Position numbers and translations under genes: made by a program
Shown: positions 46,060 through 60,932 of the stretch, one piece after another
Layout of the letters: each line of letters begins with the position of its first letter
Numbering within the stretch: the stretch's first letter is position 1
Source of the DNA: Diphasiastrum complanatum
Lineage: Eukaryota; Streptophyta; Lycopodiopsida; Lycopodiales; Lycopodiaceae
DNA length: 64,000 nucleotides
NCBI GenBank assembly: GCA_029204225.1
Contig: CM055102.1
Span: 33,970,585-34,034,584, forward strand
Reading direction: 5' to 3'
The notes under the pieces: model-generated
The model's database searches: none
Seen by the model: only the letters and a program-made list of their open reading frames with translations
Told to the model about the DNA's origin: nothing

Positions 46060-47588
46060 TCAAGTCTCTTGGCAAAACCCATTTTTGTCTTGTGTTTTGT
46101 AAGCCTCTATTACAGACTGCAGATTAGGAATCTTGAATATCTTATAGCTCTGAAAACCAGCTTGAATGAGAAGATTGTGCCATTCTTCCCTTGTCCGTTC
46201 CAATCCTCCATTTGTAAGAGCAATCATATTAAGATCAAATGAACATCTGAGGAATGTGTATGGATCTGTTTTCTCTGATGGATCAAGGACAGCATCGATG
46301 ATAATCACCTTGCCTTTCTCAGGTAATGCCCTGTAGCAATTGCGTAAAATCTTGGTGCATCGCTCATCATCCCAGTCGTGCATAATCCACTGCAAAGTTC
46401 AAACATACAGATTATTATCAGATGTTTGTGGAACTTGTTAGTCTCAGATAACTCAAGCACATTTAACGCACACAAGAAAGTCATGGTGTGAGTGTTTCAT
46501 GATTTGATTACTCATAAAGGTTTTGAGGAAACTGATCCAAAAGACTATGAACAGCAATTGCACCTTCATCATGATAGCGTCGGCTGATGGAACACTCTGA
46601 AACATGTCTCCCTCGACGTGTTCAACACCTAAGCTCCAAGAATATTAGAGCAGACAGTTGCATGATCAGTCATTTTACTGTGTCATCTCAAATGCTTACT
46701 GGAAAAAGGAACGAGCTACTTACGCATCTTAAAGGCCTTTATCGCTGTTGGCAAAATTTGTTTAAACTACTGCTATAACCAGACTCAAAATACTTTGGCA
46801 TTTTAGTACATATTTTACAGGTGATGAAGACCTTGGAAGCTCCACTAATTGCTCTTCTTACCAGGAATGGAAGGAGCTACTGCAACAACGTGCGGAAGAT
46901 CAAAATTGATGCACTTGATATCAGGATGCGCTGCTACAATTTTTGATATGGTCAGTCCCACACCTCCACCAACATCTACCAGCGTACTCAAATCCTTAAA
47001 CCCATCGTAGTGTCTTAAAACAGCGGAGATAGATATGTTGCTTGCAGCAGCCATGGCCTCATTGAAAAGATTGTTAAAATCTGGGAGCTTACTTGCATAA
47101 TTCCATATGTCTGTACCGTTGGCTCTCTCAAAAGCGTCACCTCCTTCTAAGACACACTCGTTGACATGATGCCAGGGTGCTTGGGTGACTTTATCTAGCT
47201 CCATGACGGCCATGGGTGCTAGGCAAAGATCATTGTTCTCCTTGACAAGCCACTTGGAAGCGTTCGTAAGGCCGTAACGCCATTCCTTGACTCCAAACGA
47301 ATTTTCTACAGCAGTTTCACTAAATATTTTCTTCACTGCTAGGAATCTGAGGATGCGTTTAAGATAATCTGCCTTAGGCTCCTTACTTGGTAGCTCTGCT
47401 GAAATCTGTTCCGAGGACAAGGTAGCTTCAGGTCCTGCCCTTGCAAGAATATCAGGGATGTCCAACAATATAGCAACCTTCAATGCCATGGACGAAGCAA
47501 ATGCGAAGATAGTATTCCAAATTATCAGCTGACCTTCCAATGCATACTCATCAATATCAGACACAGAAAACCCAATAACAGATTCCAT
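46060..47588 (-). CDS. Plant type-I O-methyltransferase (COMT-like), three exons
   Basis: Exons on the minus strand are 47588-46862, 46628-46564 and 46389-46060; introns are GT-AG and phases match. The spliced product is 373 residues, the usual length for caffeate/flavonoid-type SAM-dependent O-methyltransferases. An N-terminal dimerisation helix region (IFAFASSMALKVAILLDIPD) is followed by the SAM-binding loop LVDVGGGVGLTIS (about 203-215), NFDLPHVV, GDMFQSVPSADAIMMKW and the catalytic base His268 in WIMHDWDDERC. Acidic partners are Asp296 (KVIIIDAVLD; often Glu) and Glu328 (GGLERT). All key residues are present and no lesions are seen, so it is probably functional. It should methylate a phenolic hydroxyl in the cytosol; the substrate is not deducible. 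Confidence 0.9.
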
Positions 47589-49139
47589 CTTTTCTACCTG
47601 TAAAAGATCTCTATCAAAGCAAATATATCGAAGTCGTGAAAATCAAAATGGACGAGTACGTCCTCAGCTATTAACTGCTAACAGTACCGTAACAAAAGCA
47701 GCTGGTTAACTCCCGATAAAAAAGAGCTTATGAATTTCCAGCCCACATTGATCAGCCAAGGCTAATAATATCTTCACCAAGCTGCCTAAGCAACATAAGG
47801 AGCAGGCCAGGATGATTCTCTAATCGATGGTTTAAGGCAAGCTACTCTTTTCTTCCAACTGTTGGTCATCAGCTTTGCTATTTACAACCTCGGAATTAGC
47901 ACAACTCATGAAGATCCTTCATTGAAAAGCACAATAAGAGAGATGATATTCTTTTGTCAAGTGATGCATGATTTTGGACATTAAAATAATGATCAACTTG
48001 ACTACTCTCAAGTAACAATTTACTGTATTTTGTATTTTGGCTCATTTTCAATTGTGAGATTTAGAGTTCTTCAATTCATCTTGTGATCATAATGAGAGAC
48101 ATAAAAATGTCTTTGCTAGGTCTCATATTGCCTATGGTTAGGAAATTTATGTGATCAAGGTACGTCTACATCCCTAACAACTTAGACCCATGTGAGACTT
48201 TCAATATGACAATGCCATTTGAACAATTAGAGTTGCCAAGTTCTTACCCAAGACTACCTACTGGTTCTCTAAAAAGCACCAATCAACTTCGCTGTTGAGC
48301 ATACGTTTTTTTTTTGGTGTTGTGCACATAACATAACACTAGCCTAAGGACTAGTGGTCTAATATACTAAATGTTGGTAAGTTAGAATGAGTAGTAGAAT
48401 GATATGTTGCATGAATTTGTGGCTGGGTGGTCAATAGCACTGGCCCAAACAAGCTAATGAAAACCTTAAATATTTTAATTGCAATTTAACATATAGTTTA
48501 AAAAACAAAATATAACATTCCAAGATTTAGTACCACAATCTTCAATCAACACAATAAAATGAGGGGCCTAGACATTAACATGGATGACCTCTCAAATAAA
48601 TATCAACTTGGAATTCAATTACTATCTCCTTGATTTACCTACATACACAATGATTTCAATTTGACATCAATAGGCCCGGACTACAAAACTCCTATGTGCC
48701 ATTAGTCATGAAGATAAGAAAAATTACACATTGAAAATGACATCCTTGATAGACCATTGAATATCATAGCGATTTCATGAGTATGCATTACAAGATTAAA
48801 AAATCTATTGCAATCACAAAACCATTATGAGTAAGATCATTTATTGAAAGCATCTACTTGTCAATCGCAATATATCTAATAGTTTACATAACGTACAAAT
48901 ATAAGGGCAAGGGTCTGTTGGAATTTGATTCCACTCCAAGACCCACTTGCCACAACCTATGGGAATATATTAACTCTTCAATAGACAAGAACTTGCAATT
49001 TTTTATTGCAATCTTGCAAGATTTGGGGCTTTACATTTTTATATGTATTCTTATGTTTTGGGCTTAAAAACATTCTACATGCAATCTTACATTTTGGGCT
49101 TCACATTTTTACATGTAATCTCAAGCATTGACTTCACGT
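47589..49139. other. Upstream region of the methyltransferase and intergenic DNA
   Basis: No other gene seen. No convincing TATA box was found close to 47588. The sequence is AT-rich with short ORFs only. Confidence 0.45.
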
Positions 49140-50040
<901 letters not shown>

Positions 50041-50199
50041 TAAGTGCCAGATTTCTTTCATTCCAAGTTCTATAGAAGTGAAACATATTATTTCTTTATT
50101 CTTCTATTCACGTGTGTCATCATTTAAATTTAAATTTTGCAAATGTCAACTTTGTTTTTATTTAAAAATTGTCTTTTATAATTTCAAGTATTTAACGTG

Positions 50200-51057
50200 A
50201 TGACAACTTCAGGGAGGCTGCCATGGACTTCCTTTACTCCCTACATTCCTGTGCTAGAAGTTACGGGAGCACAAATGTGAAAGGAGGTGGCACCATCACC
50301 ACCACCATTAGTATCAATGGCTGAAGACCAACCCTCTGCGATAGGACCATATCCGAACACCAAAGAGGAAGGACGTCAATACCAAAGGATTCGTCATTGG
50401 ACACAAGAAGCATTAGGTCGAGGAAGCTGCACAAGCCAAGGCAAAACCTATAGTACTTCCAGCTGGCAACCTTAGAAGTACCAATACCACTAGCAAATTT
50501 TCCACAAAGATCAGATCTAAATGAACGTTTACACCATCAGGAGGTTCCTTTTCAAATGCAGAACCTGAGGTTCCACGAACAGAATTACTCACGAGTATAC
50601 TATCTAGTATAATGGACGTATCCATTGGAGAGTTCATGCAGATCGCACCACAAGCAAAGAGCATTTTGAAAGAATGGTTGAATTTGTAACCTGAAACATC
50701 AGCGAGAGAATCCTTGTACTATGTCGAAGGGTACGAGGAAACCAGCAACGTCCTCAATAGACACCATTGCATATCAAATGGGTAATATTTAGTGGAAATG
50801 AGAACTATAAGGAATATTCCTAGAATCTTGTTAAATAATGGCACATTTTGAAAAAGAATGTCCTACAGTATCATATCCATTACTAAAAGTACATAAAAAA
50901 CACATCAAAGTTTTTTACAAATTTGTAACAAAATTTCAAAATACGTAAAAAACTGAAGTATTCAACAATTTTCCTAAAAGTTACAATACACAAAAATTAG
51001 AAAGAGCCCAAGTAGTATAGATTATTTAAATTTTTGCAAATTGTGATACAAAATTTA
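50200..51057 (+). other. Possible decayed retroelement segment
   Basis: About 50490-50690 can be read as a coding-like stretch (TFTPSGGSFSNAEPEVP, TELLTSILSSIMDVSIGEF, MQIAPQAKSILKEWLNL). The last part resembles the short motif that precedes protease in some gypsy polyproteins. There are no other domains, and the frame is short. Confidence 0.25.
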
Positions 51058-51728
51058 GATTCTTTTGGATCTAGTATTAAAACTTATATCCTCATCTATG
51101 TCCACGCCTCCAGATTCAACATCATCAATTTCATCATTAGAAGGTGAACAAGTGGAAGATCCATCCTCCTCATTATTGTTAATCAAAATATCATCTTCAT
51201 CCCTATGCAATATAAGATCAGCTTCCACACATGCCCTTGTTCTTCTTAACGAAAATACATTCTTTCTTTGGCAGCCTTTGACGAATGATTTCCTTCATTG
51301 TTTTTCGAAGTCAGCCTGAATTCGTTAATTAAATATCATAAACGATAATGTCAACTTTCTCAAGGACAATGTCACTTATGTGGGGCCGATTTTTTATTGC
51401 TCAGCATTCCTTTTTACCATTTGAGTTGCCAATCATTCCAGGAACATACTTTATTGTGTATGCATCATGATGCTTCGTTCGATATCAATGTACTTTAATA
51501 GATACAATCTATCCATTCCAGGACTTTGACAAACTGACAACCTTGCATAACCAAAAGGGATGGCCAAGAGGATCATCATCTACAAGTGTGGTAGCCATTG
51601 ATTTCTTGCACATTTCCCTTCCAAAAGGTAGCAAGTTCTTCTTGTCTTTGATGAGATTTCGCAAGCTTGATACATGGTATCGTTCTCTCGTATCATGTGG
51701 CTTTCTCAGGGACAAAAATAAGGAATAA
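51058..51728 (-). pseudogene. Unidentified decayed coding region
   Basis: Reading leftward from about 51728: TRERYHVSSLRNLIKDKKNL, GHPFWLCKVVSLSKSWNG, stop, IVSIKVH, stop, YRTKHHDAYTIKYVPGM, then HISDIVLEKVDIIVYDI. An acidic tail in another frame follows (INNNEEDGSSTCSPSNDEID, then DEDISFNTRSKRI). Several TGA/TAG codons sit where tryptophan would be natural, as expected after G-to-A decay. GHPFWxxKVxSL followed by VHWY-like is a pattern I cannot place; a transposase C-terminus is possible. Confidence 0.35.
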
Positions 51729-51768
51729 TCTTCTCAATTGTGATAATGGATTTAACAAACTCTATTAA

Positions 51769-51942
51769 GTTTGGCATGTGATTAGAACTGCAAAAGATCT
51801 AGTTGATAGTGGGATCTTTTTTTATGAATCAATGTACATATCTGATACAAAAGGAGATTTTGGACAAATAGTCCCAATTCCATTACCTAGTTTTGGAAGT
51901 GATGAATGGGTTGCTCCAGATGCTGCAGTTTCAGAATAATTT
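51769..51942 (+). pseudogene. Unidentified coding-like stretch at the edge of the right repeat
   Basis: An open frame without ATG reads VWHVIRTAKDLVDSGIFFYE, then SDTKGDFGQIVPIPLPSFGS and DEWVAPDAAVSE, stop. Its last 47 bases are also the first bases of this window, so the large direct repeat contains the end of this stretch and probably extends left of 51896. Family not recognised. Confidence 0.35.
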
Positions 51943-52594
51943 CATTGCAAGCTATATATGATGTAAAAACTTCATTAAAGATAAGCACGGGATCAAAAAC
52001 AGTCAGATTGAGTTATGGATTTCTTTTCAAGTGTCAATGTACACAAAACCCCAATGTTGTATGCAAAATTTATCAGATAGTTTATTATTTGAAATTATGG
52101 ATGAAGGCTGGGACAAAAGATCAGATGGAAAAATAGAATGCAGAATTAAAATGCCTTCCATGTGCTTTCGTTATCAAATCGAAAAACAAATGTTGAGCTT
52201 ATGCTTCCATTATCAAAGATGGAAAAAAAAACAAAGATAAATGGGTGCCACTCGATCAAGACTTGGAAGCCTATGGACACTCAAAGTGAAAAAATATTGA
52301 GCTTATATACAATGATGTGTTGGATTTACCTCCTCTACTCTCCAAAACCCCATGTTAGTCTAGTTCCATTCATTGTTGCATATTTACTTGCATTGTCACG
52401 CAGTTTAACTACTGAAGACAAGCAAGAGAAGATGGCCGACATATCTGAGTTGGACGAGCTATCAGGTAGACCCAACTTGGTCGACATATTGGAGAAGCCT
52501 GACTTATCAGCCTCCTACATGTACATAGGCAAGACTCGAAGCTGACAATGAGCAATCTCCCAATGGAAGCTAAAGGATGGCAAAGCATTTGCAC

Positions 52595-53990
52595 TAATCA
52601 TCCTCAACATTTCAGACATGCAATTCGGCCATGGTGACAATAGCACTCAAGATATCAAAGGTGAATGTACAGTAAGATTGAGCTTTGCCAATGATCAATG
52701 TAAACTACTTTCAAATGTCCTTCATGTACCAAATCTACTCTCTGTTAGCAGAATTACAGATCTAGGACATAAAGTAGAATTTGAATCTGATCAGTGTAGT
52801 GTAGTCGATAGGATAGGCAAGATCCTAGCACTCAAAAAGAGGCATGGATATTTGTATAAATTAGGTCATTGCTTTTTTTACTCTAGTAAAGCACTTACTA
52901 ATTCTATTCAGACAAATAAAACTTTACTTTGGCATTACAGACTTGGTCATTTGAATCATGCTTCTGTACAACAAATGTCTAAGCAATCCATTGTTCTTGA
53001 TCTCGACTATCTTGACAAGAAAGTCGAATTACTTGTCTGTCAAGACTGCCTAGTCGGTAAATAGACCAAGCAACCATTTAGATCAAGCCATCAACATACT
53101 GCTAGAGGATTACTAGATGTTGTACATACAGCTATCTATGGCCCAATGAAAAATCCTTCACTGAATGATGCAAAATATTTTATAGCTTTTATTGATGAAT
53201 TTTCCAAAAGAGCTATGGTATATTTTATTGAGAAGAAATCAGAAGCCTTCAATTGCTTCAAAATCTTCAAAGAGCGTGCAGAGAAATGACTGTTAAGACA
53301 ATCAAAGCCTTGAGGTCAGATAATTGTGGAGAATACATCTCTATTGAATTCAAGGAGTACTACCAGAGCCAAGGTATTGAACAGTAGTTTATCACTCCTT
53401 ACTCACCTCAATCTAATGGCTTAGTTGAGAGGAAGAATTGTACCCTGGTCAAGTTAGCTAAATGTATGCTGGCACACTCATCTTTACCAAAGAGCTTCTG
53501 GGCTGAAGCTATCTCCACTGCACCTTACATCCAGAATAGATATTCAACCAAGGCCCTCTCAAGCAAAACACCCCATGAGGTGTGGATAAGCTCAAAACCT
53601 TCATTGAAGAACCTATGAGTATTCAGATTTATCACCTAAGCGTAGTTCCCGAAGGAGACAAGGAAGATATTTGTCAAGGTCTCAAGGCAATCTCTGTAGG
53701 ATACACTTCCTCTGACAACACTTACAAGCTGTACGACCCCGATACCCAGCAAATCTTATTCAACCAGGATACAGTCTTTATTGAGGATCAACTCATCAAC
53801 CTCAAAGGCAAAGGCATAGTTCCAAGTGAACCTTCAACACCTTTCACCGACATGACTATTCGAGCCACTGGCTCAAGCGTGCCTATAGTTGATCCACTTC
53901 ACGACAACGAGTCAGACGAAGATTTTGGTACTACTCAGCAACAACAAATCCAAGGATTGAATCATTAGACGACACTTCCTCCAAGAAGAT
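52595..53990 (+). pseudogene. Copia fragment a, right copy
   Basis: GAG-pre-integrase at 52618-53064 ends at the same TAG as the left copy. Decayed integrase follows, then a longer open post-integrase segment (53582-53968, DNTYKLYDPDTQQILFNQD), because the stop of the left copy is absent. Confidence 0.85.
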
Positions 53991-55134
53991 CAAGCAATGC
54001 ACACAACAGTGTTTCTGTTGAATAGAAGTCCAACAAAGCTGTGGAAAGCAAGACTCCAGAAGAGGCATTTAGCGGCATTAAGCCCAAGGTGGGCGCTTTG
54101 CGAGTGTTTGGTTGTACGGCCTATGCCCATATTTCCAAGGATAACAGGAAGAAGCTGGATGCAAAATCAGCAAAGTGTATTTTCTTGGGATACAGTGAAG
54201 AAAGCAAAGCTTACCGACTTTACGATCTTACTAGCAAGAAGAGGATCATAAGTCGAGATGTGATCTTTGAAGAAGATCAAACGCCTCCTATAGAGGAACT
54301 TGAGATGGAGGATGGTACAAGTAAATTTGTGCCAATACTTGATGATCCACATCCATATATTGGGGAGCCTCAGGATGATCATATGAGTGATCAAGAGGAG
54401 GAATCTGAGGAGGCTAGGAAGCGGAAGGAAAGGGGCAAATTTGTTGAGTCCTATTCACCGTCTTCATCACCAACTACAAGGAAGAAGTTTCCCAAGTGGT
54501 ATTGGCAAACCAAACAGGATGGTTTGATATTGGATGAGGGAGAGAGCAACAATCCAGGGGCTAGGAGGTCTCAAAGGCAAGCCCAACAGCATGAACACCA
54601 GGAGACAAACTATGCACTTATGACTACTATTTGGATTCACAAGATCCGCATACATTTGTTGAGGCAGCAGATGAGAAGGTATGGCAACATGCTATGCAAG
54701 AGGAGTACGACTCCATTCTCAAGAATGATACATGGGATTTGGTGAAGTTACCAAAAGGGAAGCGTCCTATTGGCTATAAGTGGGTCTACAGGACCAAATA
54801 CAATTCGGATGGGAGCATTGAAAAGCATAAGACAAGGCTGGTTGCTAAAGGCTATGCACAGAAGGAGGGCTTGGACTATGATGAGACGTTTGCATCGGTA
54901 GCTAAGATGACGTCTATCAGGTTGGTTTTAGCATTGGCTGCATTTTTTGGTTGGGAGGTTCATCAAATGGACGTGAAGAGTGCTTTTTTCAATGGACAGT
55001 TGGCTGAAGAGTTTACATGGAACAGCCATAAGGTTTTGAGGCTAAGGGCAAGGAAACTATGGTATGCAGGCTTAAGAAGGCCTTATATGGTTTGGGTGTG
55101 CACACAGCCCACAAGGTATAGTCTTGAGTCTGCT
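53991..55134 (+). pseudogene. Copia fragment b, right copy
   Basis: Integrase C-terminus (54041 onward) and N-terminal RT (54631-55200). The open frame continues through GLDYDETFASVAKMTSIRLV and HQMDVKSAFFNG because the left-copy TAG is CAG here. A one-base loss near 55010 then throws it out of frame. It ends before the catalytic YxDD. Confidence 0.88.
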
Positions 55135-55269
55135 TGTCTTTTAATACAAGAACCGACATCAGTCAATGAGGCACTTAGCCAACTAGACTCTGATCTCTAG
55201 AGAGAAGAAATAAATAGAGAGTATTTCTCTCTGATCAAGAACCAGACATGGTCACTAGTCAAAGCGACT
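55135..55269 (+). pseudogene. Copia fragment c, right copy
   Basis: The same short RT N-terminal piece with the same TAG (55198-55200) in place of the conserved tryptophan. Confidence 0.65.
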
Positions 55270-56979
55270 GTTGGATGCAATCTTATCGATTGCATTGGAG
55301 ATATATTCTCCACCATTATCACTTCTAAAAGTTTTGATCTTGTGATCAAGATGCTTCTCAACAAATGCTTTGAACTTAAGAAAGCTTTCAAATACTTGTG
55401 CTTTATATGAAAGTAAGAATACCCAACAAAACCTTGAGTAATTCAGAATGTAACAAACATGGTGGCACCTCCATTGGACATTGTACTTGCAAAGTGTACA
55501 TCCGAGTTGATCAATTCAAGTTGATGAGTTGTCTTTGGGATTGAATTTGAGAAGGGATTCTTACGTGCTTTTGAGAGAGCACATCCTTCACATACTTTCT
55601 TCTCTTTTGCCAAGGATCTTGGAAGTCCTAAGTCAAGCTCCTCTTCCATGGACTTTGAGTTGATGTGACCAAGTCTTTTGTGCCAAAGACTATGGTTGGA
55701 TAGTTTGGTCTCCTCGGCTAGCATCACAATATTAGCATCCACATAGGCATCTAGTTTGAATAATCTTCCAAATCTTATGCCTCTAGCAATGATCTTGCCA
55801 TCCTTCTTGATGTTACATGCATTTGTGGTGAACTCCATAATCAAAAAACCATTGTCAAGCAAGTTCTTAGTGATACTAGGAAGGCAAAGTACTCCATCAA
55901 TCTTGATCTTCCTTGAAGATCCCAAGCATAAAGGTATGGATCCTATGCCTTCTACCTTACAAGCATAATCAATTGCTGTAGAAATTGACTTGATAGGTCC
56001 ATCATAGGTAGATAACATTGAAAAATACTCCTCTTACTTGTCATGTGGGAGCTAGCCCCACCATCTATCCACCAAGGGTCTTCACCTCTTATGCTTGAAG
56101 ATGAGGAACTTGACATCATGAGTGAATCTTCATGAGAGCTCTCCTCTTCCTCTTGTCCTAGGTTTGCTTGACTTTGGGATTGCTTCTTCTTGAAGCACTC
56201 CAAGACATAGTGCTGAATCTTGCCACAAAAGTAGCATTTGATCTTTGACTTATCCTTCTTTGGCTTGCTCAAGATTGGACTTAAAGATACTTCTTGATCT
56301 TCACCTTTGACTTGGTTCTTCTTGAATGCAGCACCCTTGCCTTTGGATTTGCTCTTGCTCTCGGTGAAAAGAGCCTTGTCATCTCCATCATTGAGGGAGA
56401 GCTTCTCCATCCTTGACTTGATGTGAGTTCTCCTACTCTCCTCGACCATGAGGACTCCTTGGAGATCTTCAAGTGAGAACAACTTGCCCATAATTGCATA
56501 GCCTCTCACTAGGTTAGCAAAATCCACACTCCAACCATTCAATATTAGTTGAACAAGTTCACTTCCTTAATGGAATCTCCTATGTAAGCAAGCTCCTTGT
56601 TTAAGTCCTTAACTCTGAACACATATGAATGTCCACTCTCTCCTTTAGCTTGAAAACATTGAAGGATTTGATTCTTCAAGGATAGCAACCTTGAAGTATT
56701 CTTGGATTCATATATCTTTTGAAGAGTTTCCCATTCTTCTTGAGTCGAGGTGCAAGAACCTACCTCTTTAACAAGCTCATTAGCATGGAGAGCAACCTTG
56801 CACCTCCTTTTGTATTTTGTAGCTTCTTGAGGGTGAATAGGCTCATCCTCTTCACCACTCACTATATACATTAGATCTTGTGAAATAAGAATTGATTCCA
56901 TTCTTAGCTTCCAAATCGAATAATTAGAAGCATTCAATCTATCATGTGAATCCAAAAGATATGCATTCATTGAAGCCAC
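55270..56979 (-). pseudogene. Copia fragment d, right copy
   Basis: Gag starts at 56979 and is split by a one-base deletion near 56565 into 56545-56979 and 55952-56542. The zinc knuckle CYFCGKIQHYVLEC, the protease-like DGGASSHMT and GAG-pre-integrase (55443-56018) remain. It is truncated at the same integrase position as the left copy. Confidence 0.88.
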
Positions 56980-57035
56980 TATCTCTAAATAAAATCTTGA
57001 TCACAAGAATAGATGCAAAATAGAAATGATTGAAA

Positions 57036-57292
57036 GACGTGAAGAAACAAAACTTTTCTATTACCAAAGCTTTGCTAGCTTTCAGTCCTCACTCTAACAA
57101 AAAAGTTCACGAACGCGAAAGTCAAAAAACACGAAACAAAAATGTTCGCAAACACCTTGACGAAAAGACACGAACACAAAAAATTCGCAAAAGAGAATTT
57201 TTTGCGGTACAGCAGGAGAAAGTCAGACGACGAGAAAGTCAAACGACTCAAAGCGACATGAAAATCGTCGCGACACAATGGCACTTTCCAAG
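57036..57292 (+). repeat. Direct repeat of the copia pol 3' end, right block
   Basis: Equivalent of 5143-5400. Its partner is at about 59998-60240. Confidence 0.72.
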
Positions 57293-60130
57293 CAAGCCAT
57301 CATGCAGTGATAACAGAGGTCAGCATCTCGAATGCAACTAGTTTGACCACCTGTGATGCATGTCTGAAGGGTAAGATGTCATGCACTCGATTTGTCAAAG
57401 ACTCCTACAAAATGACCAAGATTCTAGAGTTAGTGCATTTTGACATATGTGGGCCTTTCAATGTGATCTCAGTAGGAGGCTCAAAATATTACATAACCTT
57501 CATTGATGATTATAGGAAATTTGCCAAAGTGTACTTTATTTAAAACAAATCTGAAGCACTTGATAAATTCACAGAGTATGTGAATTGGGTTGAGAGATGC
57601 ACATGACAGATCGAGGTGGTGAATAAATCTCGAATCACTTCACTAACTTTTGCAATGATCGTGGCATCATTCACAGAAGGACTGCAGCCTACACACCACA
57701 GCACAACAGTGTCGCAGAAAGAAAGAATAGGACCCTAATGGATGCTGCCAGATGCATGATGGCCTACTTGAAGGCTCCAAGGGTACTATGGGCTGAAGTA
57801 GTAGCTACAGCTGCATATATCCAAAACAGGACAGGGAAGTCTAGTGTCCTTCACACGACACCACATGAATTATGGTGGGGTAGAAATCCCAACCTATCTC
57901 ACACCAGAATCTTTGGTTGTGCAGCTTATGCACATATTCCTGATAAGCTTTGAAAGAAGCTCAAGGAAAGATGAACAAAAATTTTTGGTAGGCTATGACA
58001 ACAATTCGTCATAGTACAGAGTCTACATGCCAGACATGAACATTGTAAAAACAGTGAGAGATGTCAGATTTGATGAGAGCAAGACAATGGCCAATGACGA
58101 TCATGTCAGCTATGAGGTTCTGGAAAGACAGCACTATGATCTGCCACCAGTGACAGAGGGAGCAGAAGACGAACACAAAAACAAAAAATCTCAAGATGCA
58201 TCCCATTCGAGTGACGAATCAGAAGACGAAAGATTCGAGCGGTAGCCTACTGCTACAGTACCTGTAAACCAAGATGGTTCCGGACCTAGCAGAGTAGGCA
58301 AAGGCAAAGGCATTACTATCCCAGGAGGATCTCCTAGAAGGTTGACAAAACCACGAAGAGCGCCAGCAAGATACATGCCAGACAACTCTGCTTCTACATC
58401 AGAAGAGTTCTATGGATTCAGTAGCAAACCACAAACTTTCGAGGAAGCAATTGAGTGTCCAGAGAATGACAAATGGATCCAAGCCATGAACGAAGAGATG
58501 GAATCCATGAGGATCAACCAGGTATGGATGTTGCAGCCATTACCATATAAGCGCAAGACTGTCAAATGCAAATGGGTTTTCAAGCTCAAGTATGGGTCAG
58601 ATGAGAATGTCTCAAAATACAAGGCAAGACTGGTAGCGAAGGATTTTCTTAGAGATATGGTATTGACTACTCTGAAACCTTCTCTCCTGTCGTCAAACAT
58701 TCTTCCCTGCGATTGTTATTTGCATATGCAACTACTTATGCAGGATCCACATTGTGGATGAGAAGACAGCCTTCTTGCATGGTGAGTTATACAAAGAGGT
58801 CTACATGGATTAACTCCCAAGATACGTCTCAAATTCACTTCTTGATTATGCATGCAGACTGCATAGAAGTATCTATGGTCTGAAATAGTCAGCTCGACAA
58901 TAGTACAAAAAGAAAGATCAAGCCCTGAAATCATTAGGATTCAAGTCACTGATGGCTGATTCCAATGTGTATGTCAGAGTCACAAATGGGCAGATCATCA
59001 TTGTGGTTTTATATGTGGACGACGCTTTGATACTTTGCAAGAGTGAGAAGCTGATTGCTGAAGTGAAGGAAGACATCTCAAAACAATTCAAGATTGTGGA
59101 TCTGGGAGAAGCCAAGTGGTACCTTGGCTTGCAAATTGAAAGGGACTATGAGGGAGGTAAGTTGTACCTTCACCAGTCCAAATACACCCAAAAAATCCTA
59201 GAGGATTTCAAGGTACTGAATTTCAAAGGAGCGAATACTCCAATGCTTGTAGGAACAGTGCTGACAAATAATGATTGTCCGAGGACTGAAGAAGAGAGAG
59301 AACAAATGCAGCTCACACCTTATAGGAAGTTGATAGGTTCGTTGATGTACCTTGCAGACAACACACATCCAGACATTGCTTATGAAGTGTTCAAGATGAG
59401 CCAATTCTGCACGAATTCAGCCTCGACACATTGGAAGATTGCAAAACGAATTTTGCAATATCTTCAATTAACGAGAGATTATGGCTTGTGTTATTGTCGT
59501 GATGCATGGTTCAAGATGCTTTCCTACATTGATGCTAGTTGGGCATCCCTGAAGGTCATAAAAGCGTCTTAGGAGGATGCACCATTGTGTCAGGAGTAGC
59601 AGTTCTCTGGATCAACAAGAAGCATACCATTGTGGCTTAGTCATCCTACGAAGTAGCGTATGTTACATCAGCAAAGATGGCCAATGAAATAAATTGGCTC
59701 AAGCAGTTTCAAGATGAATTGGGCGAAACAAGAAATGAGCCTCTGGTTTTGCAAATGGATAATACATCTGCAATACATCTAACAAAAGATCATGTGTTCC
59801 ACTCAAGGACAAAAGACATCATGATCAAGTACCACTTGATCAGGGATCTGATTGAGAAGAAGATGTTGCAGACCACCTATGATTCGAACGAAAGACATGG
59901 TTGTTGACATTTTCACAAAAGTCCTAGACAAAGGACTTTTTGACAGACAGAGGAGCAGTCTTGGAGTCGTCAAGCTATCATGCTTTGAGAGAGAGCTAAA
60001 GAAACAAAACATCTACTACCAAAGCTTTGCTAGCTTTCAACCCTCACTCTGACAAAAAAGTTTGCGAATGCGAAAGTCAAAAAACACGAAGAAAAAATGT
60101 TCGCAAACACCTTGACGAAAAGACATGAAC
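57293..60130 (+). pseudogene. Copia fragment e, right copy: integrase, RT and RNase H
   Basis: Same order as 5401-8240: integrase 57307-57543 and 57738-57953, RT 58342-58761 and 58952-59572 (LYVDDALIL), RNase H 59677-60052 (LVLQMDNTSAIHLTKD). The shared TAA at 57541-57543 and the shared RT frameshift show decay before duplication. Confidence 0.9.
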
Positions 60131-60297
60131 ACGAAATATTCGTGAAAGAGAATTTTTTGTGGTACAGCAGGAGAAAGTCAAATGACTCGAAGTGACACAA
60201 AAATCGTCGCGATACCTTTTTCTGCCCTCACGATCCAAAAAGGACCAGCAGGATCATGCAAATACCCAGAAGTACAGATATCTGATCTAATAGCATG

Positions 60298-60932
60298 ACA
60301 TCAACAGATACACTCTAGGTCATGGCTAATCTACCACTCTTGTAATTCGTGATTAGCTGTAGATGTTCAATGACTCTAATCTAGAAGTTACACGACGCGA
60401 CTATATACTTTCTGGATGATACTTGATACATACATATGAAGTAGTCTAATGCTAGTAATCAAGAAGATGAAAAACACAGAATACGAGTCCGCTTGCATGC
60501 GAGACAATTCTGCATAGGATCCGTAGATCCATGAGTCCGCTAGTAAGCGAGACATTACTCGTGGAAGAACTGTATTTCTCTCACGCCAACGGACTACATG
60601 GATCTGCATGCAGTGCTTGAAGAATCAGAAGAATCAATAGATGATTTTTGTAGCTGTTGCACACATATCACTCTTATCTTGTCTGATCTTGAATATAAAT
60701 TAGTCTGTTGCTATTCATGTGTCTGATTCACTTGTTCATTTGATTCCGCACCTTGGTTTGATCTTGTTGAATGTTACATTAATCTGTAAAATATAGTACA
60801 GCAGTGTCTGTCTACATTGTGGAGGACTGTAAGAATGATACAGCTGGCAGTGACCAGCAATCATATATGAAATCCATCCAAATTGTATTGTTGTTTGCTT
60901 TCACGTTTCTTTCACGACTGCGACTCTCATCA
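60298..60932 (+). mobile_element. LTR-like segment after fragment e, right copy
   Basis: Counterpart of 8405-9040, with the same landmarks. Confidence 0.58.
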
